Source: Acidobacteriota bacterium (GTDB lineage Bacteria; Acidobacteriota; UBA6911; RPQK01). Taken from it: a stretch of DNA of 10,499 bases. Below are positions 1 to 7,108 of this stretch, piece by piece. The notes below the pieces were generated by a model. It was not told the DNA's origin, searched no databases, and saw only the letters and a list, made by a program, of their open reading frames with translations. Made by a program: the position numbers and the translations under genes. Each line of letters begins with the position of its first letter. Position 1 is the first letter of the stretch. The stretch covers positions 1 through 10,499 of the forward strand of contig RPQK01000196.1 in NCBI GenBank assembly GCA_003819755.1. Direction: 5' to 3'.

Positions 1-227
1 GAATATCGAATATCGAATATCGAATGTCGAATGTCGAAGGAAGGGAAAAGCTGTAGACTCGGCGAATGTCGAAGGAAGGGAAGCCTCTCATCTGAACGCT
101 GGATCGACGAAAACAACCAGCTAATCTCTATATTCGTCTCCAGCATCAAGACGGCGAAACGGAGGATCCAACGATCATTTCTTCCTCACTTCGACATTCG
201 ACATTCAGTATTCGATATTCGACATTC
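1..227. repeat. MITE-like inverted repeat of 7-base words
   Basis: Bases 1-39 and 189-227 are inverted copies of each other, matching at 36 of 39 positions. They are separated by about 149 bases. The left arm is a tandem of five 7-base units of the form GAATRTC, followed by GAAGGAAGGGAA. A 20-base direct repeat (28-47 and 63-82, identical) lies just inside it. The inner segment also contains a small GCTGG/CCAGC hairpin at 98-121. No convincing protein is encoded here. An 83-codon reading frame covers the element, but its residues are dictated by the repeat words. The element sits downstream of the minus-strand GH20 gene. It looks like a non-autonomous dispersed repeat or MITE. The left end may be cut by the window edge. 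Confidence 0.75.
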
Positions 228-310
228 TGTCTTTCTTCTTCATCGGGCAGGCTTTTGGTTGCGGCTACGCCGCGCCGTGTAATTCGTGGATAAAGAAACC
301 AGACGGCCCC

Positions 311-2536
311 CTACGACGCCAACTCCGGGACCGGGAGGCTATGGGCCTGGGCGAAGGTTTGAATGACGTCGGCCAGTTTCGTCATCCATTGGTCGAATCC
401 TATGCTCTCCTCGGGGGCTATCATGTACGTCAGGTCCGGGCGTCGATCGGCCCAATGGTCCTTCGTGTCGTCCATAACGTGGTAGAATTTCCGCCCGCCA
501 ACCTCCTGGCCTTTCGGAAAGCGGCTCTTTTCCCAGACTCCTGAGAGCGCCTTGAAGACATCGGTCCTCTCTTGAGCGACCAACGCTGCCGCCCGATAGG
601 CCTCGACCAGCTGCCTCAAGGCCTGCCGTGGCTGTTTTCCCTCGGCTGACGAGTGGGCGGATAATAGCGTCTTTTCAATGCCGGCCAGTGCGCCCAGCAT
701 GCGGTTGTGATGGCGGGTCAACCACGCTATCGATAGAAAAACCTCCAGGTTGTGACGGTTGCAACTGACACGGGGAATCCGTTCAAGAAGCTTTTCGATC
801 AGTTGGTCGCTTTGGAGCTCCATGGAGCGCGCCTGATCCGTTATGTCCTTGTATCGCCCCGTGTAAACCGGCTTGTAATCCAAGCCCGGAAGAGACGGGA
901 GTGCGGGTGGAGGCAGCGTCATGTCGTACCGGGTGCCGCCGATTCCCTTGCCCTCGGAATTCCCATAGGCCTTTCCCCGCGCCCTGGAGACCACCCGGTC
1001 CCACGATTTTTCGAAGAAACGGGCCTGGGATTGAAGCCTCCGATAGACATCCGTCATTCCTGCGACGTCCGGTCCGTAAAACACCGACATGAAGTCCGCC
1101 ACGTGTTGATCGGGCGAGACGCGGCCCGGCCCCCATCCGTACTGTGCGGCTGCCGACCACCCCAACCAGAATGTCTCACCATGTAACCCGGAGTCGTCCC
1201 AGGCCGCTCCGTAAACCCCCATCGGGTTCCCCAGGCGAGCCATGCCACGGTACGTTTCGAAAGCCTCGGCTATCCGGCCCGGCTGGACTCCCCTGTCAGT
1301 CTCCATGGACAGGTGATTCGGAAACAGCCTCTCCTCTCCTTGAAACGAGGCGTAGATTAACTGGCGCATCCCGAGGACGGCCTCTTCGCGAAGCTGCGCA
1401 TCATCTGAGCTCATCACCCCGTTGATCAAGTCGGGCGGGAGCAACCTGATGTGCTCCGCCTGGACCGGGTATTCGACCCAGGCCAGCATCTTCCGTCCGC
1501 GCGCGGACAAAAAGGCGTGCGCGCGTTTGGCGAAGTCGATCCAGGTCAGGCTGCGGTTTTCGTCGTTGTACGGACGAGAGCACTTCTCACAAATACCCGC
1601 GTAATAAACCTCGTCAGTCGAAACATGGAAGTACTGGACACCTCGGGTGGCTTTGAGGAGGTCATCGTACATGGAGAAGAGCAGCTCGTAGGTCTTCTCG
1701 TCGCACATGCACGACTGGTAGTTATTGCCGTCGGAGCGCAGATGTGCGTACTGTGGATGTTTCAGTACATACGCCATGTGCGCCGGCGATTGGATCTGCG
1801 GAACGATTTGAATGAAACGCTCCAGTCCATAATCGACCATCTCTTGGAGCTCGGCCGGCGTGAAGGCGCCGGGAGCGCCTATCACGGGGTGGGAAGGGTA
1901 AGCGAACTTGTCCTCGAGCTCGAACCCGATCATGTTGACCTTGAACCGGGCCGACCAGTCCAGGTACCGCTTGAGCGTTTCCATCCGGTCCTGGTGATGC
2001 TTCGTGTCCCAATGCAGAAACCTGAGCTGGAAGGCGGGCCAGTCCTCAATGGTGGCAACCGGCAGCACCAGGCGACCGGGTCGATCAGGCTTGAGGAGCT
2101 GAAGGAACGTCTGAACCCCGTAGAAGAGGCCCTGATCGGAATTGCCCGTGATGTCAATACGACGAGGCGCGATTATGAGCCGGTAAGCTTGCTTGTCGAG
2201 CTCCGGGTCAGTTCCAGTGCGTACGGTCCCCGCCTGAACGGACAGGAGGATCAGGTCTTCCTCGCGATCTCGGGCTGGGGCGAGTTGGAAGGAGTGAAAG
2301 GCCTGGAGGTCGCCGACCAGCGCTCGCACGGCGATATGGTCGCGCGAGACGTTGGTACTATAGCTCCAAGCGGTTGTTATGGCCGTTTCCCCCTCCCCGA
2401 GCTTGACCGTGCGTGGCGACGGAATGACCGAGTAGCCGCGCGAACAGAGGTCGGTCAGACCGGGTTCGGAGGCGGCAGCAGCGCTAGACGACAGGACAAG
2501 AGGCAGGATCACGAAGAGTTTACAGAACCGATTCAT
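311..2536 (-). CDS. Exported glycoside hydrolase family 20 (beta-N-acetylhexosaminidase-like)
   Basis: The predicted product has 741 residues. GH20 enzymes remove terminal N-acetylglucosamine or N-acetylgalactosamine from glycans by substrate-assisted catalysis. An N-terminal signal peptide (MNRFCKLFVILPLVLSSSAAA) implies export. A zincin-like GH20b domain occupies about residues 30-165 and ends in the typical GLFYGVQTFLQLL segment. The catalytic TIM barrel starts near residue 168 (ATIEDWPAFQLRFLHWDTKHH). The family Asp-Glu pair is seen as D308-E309 in FHVSTDEVYYAG, although the usual glycines before it are Ser and Thr. The last 175 residues or so form a mostly helical C-terminal region that I cannot assign. 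The start at 2536 is chosen over one 12 codons upstream. It has an AAGGAG ribosome site seven bases away and puts the signal peptide at the N-terminus. The gene is divergent from the ROK regulator, which may control it. The fold assignment is firm, but the exact sugar specificity is unknown. Confidence 0.9.
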   Translation of the reverse strand: MNRFCKLFVILPLVLSSSAAAASEPGLTDLCSRGYSVIPSPRTVKLGEGETAITTAWSYSTNVSRDHIAVRALVGDLQAFHSFQLAPARDREEDLILLSVQAGTVRTGTDPELDKQAYRLIIAPRRIDITGNSDQGLFYGVQTFLQLLKPDRPGRLVLPVATIEDWPAFQLRFLHWDTKHHQDRMETLKRYLDWSARFKVNMIGFELEDKFAYPSHPVIGAPGAFTPAELQEMVDYGLERFIQIVPQIQSPAHMAYVLKHPQYAHLRSDGNNYQSCMCDEKTYELLFSMYDDLLKATRGVQYFHVSTDEVYYAGICEKCSRPYNDENRSLTWIDFAKRAHAFLSARGRKMLAWVEYPVQAEHIRLLPPDLINGVMSSDDAQLREEAVLGMRQLIYASFQGEERLFPNHLSMETDRGVQPGRIAEAFETYRGMARLGNPMGVYGAAWDDSGLHGETFWLGWSAAAQYGWGPGRVSPDQHVADFMSVFYGPDVAGMTDVYRRLQSQARFFEKSWDRVVSRARGKAYGNSEGKGIGGTRYDMTLPPPALPSLPGLDYKPVYTGRYKDITDQARSMELQSDQLIEKLLERIPRVSCNRHNLEVFLSIAWLTRHHNRMLGALAGIEKTLLSAHSSAEGKQPRQALRQLVEAYRAAALVAQERTDVFKALSGVWEKSRFPKGQEVGGRKFYHVMDDTKDHWADRRPDLTYMIAPEESIGFDQWMTKLADVIQTFAQAHSLPVPELAS

Positions 2537-2543
2537 ATTACGG

Positions 2544-2549
2544 CTCCTT
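2544..2549 (-). promoter_or_regulatory. Ribosome binding site that fixes the GH20 start
   Basis: On the minus strand AAGGAG lies seven bases before the ATG at 2536. The alternative upstream ATG (2572) has no comparable site. It would also place 12 charged and polar residues before the signal peptide, and its coding sequence would begin inside the adjacent hairpin repeat. Confidence 0.8.
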
Positions 2550-2556
2550 GTTTCAT

Positions 2557-2623
2557 GCGCACGGACGAACACGGACGAACACAGTCCATGTCGGCCTGTG
2601 TTCGTCCGTGTCAGTCCGTGCGC
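2557..2623. repeat. Hairpin repeat in the GH20 upstream region
   Basis: Bases 2557-2584 and 2596-2623 are inverted copies of 28 bases with two mismatches, separated by an 11-base loop. The left arm contains the 10-base word ACGGACGAAC twice in tandem (2561-2580). The element ends only 20 bases before the GH20 start codon, so if transcription begins beyond it the GH20 mRNA would carry it as a strong leader hairpin. It leaves the ribosome site single stranded. It has no U-run and is not an ordinary terminator. This word type is the kind found as dispersed intergenic repeats in many environmental genomes, which is recalled rather than checked. Confidence 0.85.
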
Positions 2624-2820
2624 GTGCGTGTAAATTACGGCTCTGATCGGTTGGGCAATCCCGAGCTATTACTTGCACCCCGCATGAAAGTTATTGATCG
2701 AGACAGCCTAGCCAAACGGAGTCTATTGGTCACATCCGCGCCTGTCAAGGTTGAATTTTCCTGTTTCAATTCGAACCTAACCTCGCTAAACTTACTTGGG
2801 GAAAACAAGGAACTACTTTT
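2624..2820. promoter_or_regulatory. Divergent promoter region between GH20 and ROK genes
   Basis: These roughly 200 bases are more AT-rich than the flanking genes and must hold the start signals for the ROK operon. They probably also hold those for the divergent GH20 gene. I found no sigma-70 -35/-10 pair of good quality on either strand, so no promoter is placed. A ribosome site (AAGGAA, 2807-2812) precedes the ROK ATG by eight bases. Confidence 0.5.
2749..2777. promoter_or_regulatory. Candidate operator dyad upstream of the ROK gene
   Basis: GGTTGAATT (2749-2757) is mirrored by AATTC-G-AACC (2768-2777), with a 10-base spacer and one extra G in the right half. It lies 43 bases before the ROK start codon. 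ROK repressors typically bind AT-rich dyads near their own promoters, so autoregulation is plausible. The one-base asymmetry and short half-sites make this tentative. Confidence 0.3.
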
Positions 2821-4050
2821 ATGCATGGAGCCATCGCAGGCCGGGGAAAGGGGTTAGCACCGCAGCGCGTGCGCGGCGTCAACCGGGCTCTGGTCCTGCA
2901 ACTGCTGCGCCGTTTCCGTCAGTTGTCGCGGGCTGACATCGCGCGCCGGACAGCACTCTCGGAAGGGACGGTCTCGAGGATCATTGCCGAATTGATGCAA
3001 GAGCACCTCGTGACCGAGCAAGGCGTCGAGAATTCAACCGGCGGCCGGCCGGGCACCCTCCTTCGCCTTGACTCCGGTCACTTTTGCGCGGTGGGAGCGG
3101 AGATACAGAACTGGGAAACCCGGGTGGCGGTCGGAACGGTCGAAGGCCGGGCCATTGAGGTTCAGACTTTGCGCACACCCAGCGCCCCTCCGAAGGCTCT
3201 GGACCAAGTCGCTAACGCCTTTGAGATCTTCGCGCGGAAGTACGGGCCGGAGCGAATCGAAGGACTCGGAGTCGCGGTTAGAGGTATCGTGAACAGCGAT
3301 ACTGGCGTGATCGAAGTGGGGAGCACGCCTTCGTGGAGCGGGACGCGGGTCAAGGAGCACCTGCAAAAGCGGCTGAACGCTCCGATATACGTGGAAAACA
3401 ACATCCGGGTGGCGGCTCTGGCCGAATACGACCTCGGCGCTCCCGAGGCTCACAGCAGCCACAGTCTGCTGTTCGTCAAAGTCGACGAAGGCGTGGGGAT
3501 GGGGATCGTCCTGGACGGTCGATTGCATCGCGGGCCGCACATGGCAGCGGGCGAGTTCGGGCAGATGGTTATTTGTGACTCTCCGGGGGATGGGCGCCAT
3601 GATCGTCCCGGTTGCCTGGAGTCTCTCGCTTCCAACACCGTCATCTGCGATCGCTACGCCGAACTGCTGGGAACGGCCCGCAAGGGCGGTGAAGAGACGG
3701 CTTCCAGGGCCCGGCAAATCTGTTACCTGGCCATGCAGGGAGACGAGCCCGCCCGGCAGGCTCTGGTCGAGGCTTGCCGTTACCTCGGAATCGGAATTGC
3801 GAATGCCGTTTGGGGACTTGACGCCGACATGGTCGTGATTGACGGAATTATCACCGAGGCCTGGCCTCTGGTCTCGGAAGCTATTCGACGACAGTTTCCA
3901 ACCGAACGGGAACTGTCCAATTTCCATCACCTCGTGTTGCGTCCTTGTGCCTTCCGAGGCGACGGCTCGCTGCTCGGCGCCCTTGTCTTGCCCTTTGCCC
4001 ATGTGATGACTACCGGCCAGCGGGCAGCCGGGGTGGAAGCGGTCAGTTAG
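2821..4050 (+). CDS. ROK family transcriptional regulator (NagC/XylR type)
   Basis: The predicted product is a 409-residue DNA-binding regulator. ROK proteins of this layout usually sense a sugar or sugar phosphate. An N-terminal winged helix-turn-helix covers about residues 20-65, with a clear helix pair in SRADIARRTALSEGTVSRII (36-55) and the family GGRPG link at 74-78. The remainder is the ROK sugar-kinase-like fold (glycine-rich DEGVGMGIVLDGRLHRGPHMA, 222-242, then AAGEFG, 242-247). Two hallmarks are degenerate. The zinc-site His after GEFG is Gln248, and the usual CxCG is missing, leaving only GCLE (264-267). The sugar-kinase Asp in the END motif is Asn194 (VENNIR). It therefore looks like a pure regulator with altered ligand binding. 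It is the first gene of a likely operon with the permease (27-base gap) and is divergent from GH20. Confidence 0.92.
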   Translation: MHGAIAGRGKGLAPQRVRGVNRALVLQLLRRFRQLSRADIARRTALSEGTVSRIIAELMQEHLVTEQGVENSTGGRPGTLLRLDSGHFCAVGAEIQNWETRVAVGTVEGRAIEVQTLRTPSAPPKALDQVANAFEIFARKYGPERIEGLGVAVRGIVNSDTGVIEVGSTPSWSGTRVKEHLQKRLNAPIYVENNIRVAALAEYDLGAPEAHSSHSLLFVKVDEGVGMGIVLDGRLHRGPHMAAGEFGQMVICDSPGDGRHDRPGCLESLASNTVICDRYAELLGTARKGGEETASRARQICYLAMQGDEPARQALVEACRYLGIGIANAVWGLDADMVVIDGIITEAWPLVSEAIRRQFPTERELSNFHHLVLRPCAFRGDGSLLGALVLPFAHVMTTGQRAAGVEAVS

Positions 4051-4062
4051 TACGGGACTCTG

Positions 4063-4070
4063 AAAGGGGG
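4063..4070 (+). promoter_or_regulatory. Ribosome binding site favouring a GTG start for the permease
   Basis: AAAGGGGG lies seven bases before GTG at 4078 but thirteen before the in-frame ATG at 4084. Spacing therefore favours the GTG. Only two residues differ between the two choices. Confidence 0.55.
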
Positions 4071-4077
4071 CGGTGCC

Positions 4078-5460
4078 GTGGACATGTCCAGCCAGAAGGC
4101 GGGATCTGAATCAGGGCAGCTCAAGCGGGTCCTTTCGCGCTCGGACCTGATCCTTTACGGGCTCGTCATTCTGACGCCAACCGCCGCCTACCCGGTCTAC
4201 GGCATCATCGAGAACGCCTCGCACGGCCATGCGGCTCTCAGCTACCTGGTGGCGATGGTCGCCATGCTTTTCACGGCTGCCAGCTATGCAAGGATGTCGG
4301 CTGCCTTTCCCCGCGCTGGATCGACGTACACATATGCGCAGCAGTCGCTGAGCGAGCGCATCGGTTTCCTGGCCGGCTGGGCAATGATCCTCGACTACTT
4401 CCTGATACCGCTGCTGAGCGTCGTTTACCCGGCCTTGACGGCCGCCCGCCTGATCCCCCAAGTCCCGTATTTGTTCTGGATCGTGGTTTTCAGCCTGCTC
4501 ATCACCGCGATTAACGTCAGGGGCATCAAGATGACGGCGCACATGAGCCGGTTCATGCTGGCCGTCATGTCCGTATCAACGGTCCTTTTTGTCGGTCTCT
4601 CGGTGAGATTCGTGCTCCTGAGGCAGGGAGCGCGCGGGCTGATTGAGCCGGGCGCGCTGGTTAATCCCGGGAGCCTGGAATTCTCCCCTCTGCTCCTTGG
4701 AGCCGGCATCGCGACGCTTTCCTATATCGGGTTTGATGCCGTCTCAACGCTGGCCGAAGACACGCGCCGCCCGGAAAAGGATATCGGCTTTGCGATCATC
4801 GTCGTCTGCCTGCTGCAGACTGTGTTTTGCCTCGCAACGGTTTACCTGGCCCGCCTGGTCTGGCCCGATTACCGGTCCTTACCACAGAGTGAGACGGCCA
4901 TTCTCGACATCAGCAGTGCGATTGGCGGCTCCTGGATGTTCGGCTGGATCACCTTTGTGCTGCTGGTCGCCGGTCTAGCGAGCGCGCTCACCGGTCAGGT
5001 GGGCGCTTCCCGGCTGCTCTACGGCATGGGGCGCGACGGAGTGCTCCCACGCCGGTTTTTCGGGTATATCAACCCCAAATACTCCACGCCGACACGCGCC
5101 ATCTACCTGATGGGAGGGCTCTGTCTCCTGGGCGGTTTTATCGCCGACTTCACCCTCTTGGTTCAGATGCTCAACTTCGGCGCCTACGTCGGCTTCATTC
5201 TGGTCAACCTGAGCGTGATCCGGCACTACGGCTTCAGAAGCGGCGGAAGAGGCGTCTCCCATTGGCTGACCAGCTGGATATTCCCGGCACTCGGCGCCAT
5301 CGTCTGTTTCTACATCTGGCTGAGCCTTACGAACGCCGCGAAAATCGCCGGTTTTGGCTGGATGGCCCTTGGCGTGCTGTATCTTGCGATTACAACCCGT
5401 GGCTTTCGAACTTCCCCCAGGCGTCTTCAAAGCCTGGCCGACGAGGGACAACAGCCTTAG
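4078..5460 (+). CDS. APC superfamily permease, PuuP-like
   Basis: The predicted product is a 460-residue integral inner-membrane transporter of the amino acid-polyamine-organocation family, with about twelve hydrophobic segments. The first (residues 24-43) contains LTPTAAYPVYGI, and the region through LAGWAMILDYFLIPLLSVVY (98-117) resembles putrescine or amino-acid importers such as PuuP. Two family signatures are clear: GFDAVSTLAEDTRRPEKDI (218-236) and SRLLYGMGRDGVLPRRF (311-327). The length is normal for the family. The gene follows the ROK regulator by 27 bases and precedes the M20 hydrolase by 15 bases, so co-transcription is likely. The context suggests import of an amino acid, polyamine or acylated amino acid that the M20 enzyme then processes. 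The substrate cannot be deduced from the sequence. No sugar-transport signature is present, which is notable beside a ROK regulator. Confidence 0.92.
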   Translation: MDMSSQKAGSESGQLKRVLSRSDLILYGLVILTPTAAYPVYGIIENASHGHAALSYLVAMVAMLFTAASYARMSAAFPRAGSTYTYAQQSLSERIGFLAGWAMILDYFLIPLLSVVYPALTAARLIPQVPYLFWIVVFSLLITAINVRGIKMTAHMSRFMLAVMSVSTVLFVGLSVRFVLLRQGARGLIEPGALVNPGSLEFSPLLLGAGIATLSYIGFDAVSTLAEDTRRPEKDIGFAIIVVCLLQTVFCLATVYLARLVWPDYRSLPQSETAILDISSAIGGSWMFGWITFVLLVAGLASALTGQVGASRLLYGMGRDGVLPRRFFGYINPKYSTPTRAIYLMGGLCLLGGFIADFTLLVQMLNFGAYVGFILVNLSVIRHYGFRSGGRGVSHWLTSWIFPALGAIVCFYIWLSLTNAAKIAGFGWMALGVLYLAITTRGFRTSPRRLQSLADEGQQP

Positions 5461-5475
5461 CAGGAGCAGGAAGGC

Positions 5476-6849
5476 ATGAGAGGAACCGTGACGGATACAA
5501 GGTTCAATCAACGAATAACGGCGTTTGTCGAAGAACATACGCCCCGGCTAATCGAGATCGTCTCGGACCTCGTGCGAATCCCTTCGGTCAACACGGCTCC
5601 GTCTGGAACTGAGAAGGAGTGCCAGCTCTACCTGGCAGACGCCCTCACCCGGCTTGGCTGGGAGCCGCAGCTCTATCGTCCGGACGAAGTCGCGGGGGTG
5701 CCGGAACACCCCCTTTTTTGGCCGGGTCGCAACTACGACGATCGTCCAAACTTGGGGGCTGGCCGGAAAGGCAGAGGCGGAGGCCGATCCCTGGTGCTTT
5801 CCGGACACATCGATACCGTGCCGGTCGGGAGTGCGCCCTGGACCCGCGCTCCGTTCGGAGCGGAGCGGGATGGCAACCGGCTTTATGGGCGAGGCGCTAA
5901 TGACATGAAAGGAGGCGTTGCGACCAACCTCTTCGTCCTTGAAGCGCTCCATCACCTGGGGATCGAGCTCGCCGGGGACCTAGTCTTTGAAAGCGTCGTG
6001 GATGAAGAATTTGGCGGCTCGAACGGGACGCTCGCCGGCCGCCTGGCGGGCTTCAACGCCGATGCCGCGGTCATCTCAGAGCCTTCCTTCCTTCGAATCT
6101 GCCCCGCGCAGCGCGGCGGCCGCGTGATCCATATCGAGCTCCGGGCTGAGGCCGAGGGCATTCTCGACGAGGGAGGACTGGGCAAGGGCGTCGTTGCTCA
6201 ACTCGAATGTTTTTTGCGCAAGATCTGGGAGTTTGCCGATCAGCGGAGGAAGGCTGCCCCCGCGCACCCTCTCTACGCTCGACACGCGGCTGACCCGGTC
6301 CCGGTCGCCGTCACGCGTATCTCTACCGGTCCGTGGGGGAACAGCGAGCCGATCGCAGTCCCTGGGAAATGCTGGATGGAGGTCTACCTGCAGGCGACGC
6401 CGGGAGAGACCGGGGAAGAGATTGACCGGCAGTTCCACTCCTGGCTTGACGGTGTTGTGGCCGCAAACCCACAAGTCTTTTCGTCGCAACCGGTTGTAAC
6501 CTTCCCCAACCGCTGGCTTCCCGGATCCGATATCCCCGTTTCGCATCCCCTCGTTCAGGAGCTGTCCGAATGCGTCAGTTCCGTGCTCGGCCGGCCTCCG
6601 GCCATCGAGGGCATCGAGGGCCCAGGGGACATGTTCCTCTTCCAAAAGAGCTTCGGGATCCCGGCCGTTTATTGGGGAGCGCGCGGGGGCAACACCCACG
6701 CGGCCGACGAGTATGTTGAAATCGACTCGCTGGTGGCGGCCGCCCATTCCCTGATCTTGTTCGTTTGCCGATGGTGCGGGGCGGTGGAGGGACCTTCCGT
6801 CGATGGGGCGGTTTCTGATAAGAGGAAGGTGGAAGAGACCTTGAAATAA
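5476..6849 (+). CDS. M20 family metallohydrolase (ArgE/DapE/peptidase-like)
   Basis: The predicted product is a 457-residue cytosolic enzyme without a signal peptide. M20 enzymes use a two-zinc centre to hydrolyse N-acyl amino acids or short peptides. All expected metal and catalytic residues are visible: H111 and D113 in SGHIDTVPVG, D143 in GRGANDMKGG, E177-E178 in DEEFGG, E202 in ISEPS and H408 in GNTHAADEY. The catalytic halves are about 1-210 and 345-430, with an inserted lid or dimerisation region between. In that insert the usual GxxAHAG-like motif with its conserved His is not found. The matching stretch reads RAEAEGILDEGGLGKG (223-238). The C-terminal tail after residue 432 is low in conservation signals. 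The start has AGGAG at 5462-5466, nine bases upstream, and follows the permease stop by 15 bases. This suggests a transport-and-hydrolysis pair. The specific substrate is unknown. Confidence 0.92.
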   Translation: MRGTVTDTRFNQRITAFVEEHTPRLIEIVSDLVRIPSVNTAPSGTEKECQLYLADALTRLGWEPQLYRPDEVAGVPEHPLFWPGRNYDDRPNLGAGRKGRGGGRSLVLSGHIDTVPVGSAPWTRAPFGAERDGNRLYGRGANDMKGGVATNLFVLEALHHLGIELAGDLVFESVVDEEFGGSNGTLAGRLAGFNADAAVISEPSFLRICPAQRGGRVIHIELRAEAEGILDEGGLGKGVVAQLECFLRKIWEFADQRRKAAPAHPLYARHAADPVPVAVTRISTGPWGNSEPIAVPGKCWMEVYLQATPGETGEEIDRQFHSWLDGVVAANPQVFSSQPVVTFPNRWLPGSDIPVSHPLVQELSECVSSVLGRPPAIEGIEGPGDMFLFQKSFGIPAVYWGARGGNTHAADEYVEIDSLVAAAHSLILFVCRWCGAVEGPSVDGAVSDKRKVEETLK

Positions 6850-6867
6850 GTGATCCTGTTATCCCAA

Positions 6868-7077
6868 GGAAGTGGCCGTTCGGCCCCCCGACGTAGGGTG
6901 GGTTTCGAACCCGCCCGGTGCTTTATCAGGGAGGGTTGAAACCCACGCGGGCCGAAGCTCCACTCGCACGTAAGCGCGTTTGGGTGCTCCGCCCCGCGTG
7001 GGTTTCAACCCGTCCTGGTAAAGCACCGGACGGGTTCGAAACCCACCCTACGTCGGAGGGGCCGAACAGCCACTTCC
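6868..7077. repeat. BIME-like nested palindromic element
   Basis: Arms at 6868-6952 and 6991-7077 are imperfect inverted copies of about 85 bases, roughly 90% alike, around a 38-base loop. Each arm is itself made of two inverted copies of a smaller word related to GTGGGTTTCGAACCC. Four such units alternate in direction: 6898-6912 forward, 6933-6946 reverse, 6998-7011 forward, 7032-7046 reverse. This alternation is the layout of bacterial interspersed mosaic elements built from REP units. It fills nearly the whole gap between the M20 gene and the next gene, and holds no credible coding sequence. It could limit read-through or stabilise the mRNA 3' end of the ROK-permease-M20 unit. There is no U-run for a standard terminator. 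Confidence 0.85.
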
Positions 7078-7108
7078 ATGCTGAAGGGGTCGACTGCGGA
7101 GGTATTTT

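Noticed and set aside
1..82. CRISPR-like short repeats
   Set aside because: The units are 7 bases in direct tandem without spacers, and there are no cas genes.
261..273. GCGGC-TAC-GCCGC hairpin as a terminator of the GH20 gene
   Set aside because: The stem is only five base pairs and has no U-run on the minus-strand transcript.
31..282. Small 83-codon open frame in the left repeat
   Set aside because: The peptide repeats (FDIRHSVFDIRHSVF) come directly from the heptamer words of the inverted repeat.
1451..2857. Long plus-strand open frame of 468 codons opposite the GH20 gene
   Set aside because: It is antisense to a protein with clear family motifs and a signal peptide. Its translation shows no recognisable domain, and no ribosome site was seen.
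3034..4002. 322-codon minus-strand open frame opposite the ROK gene
   Set aside because: It mirrors a well-supported ROK coding sequence in GC-rich DNA, and no domain is visible.
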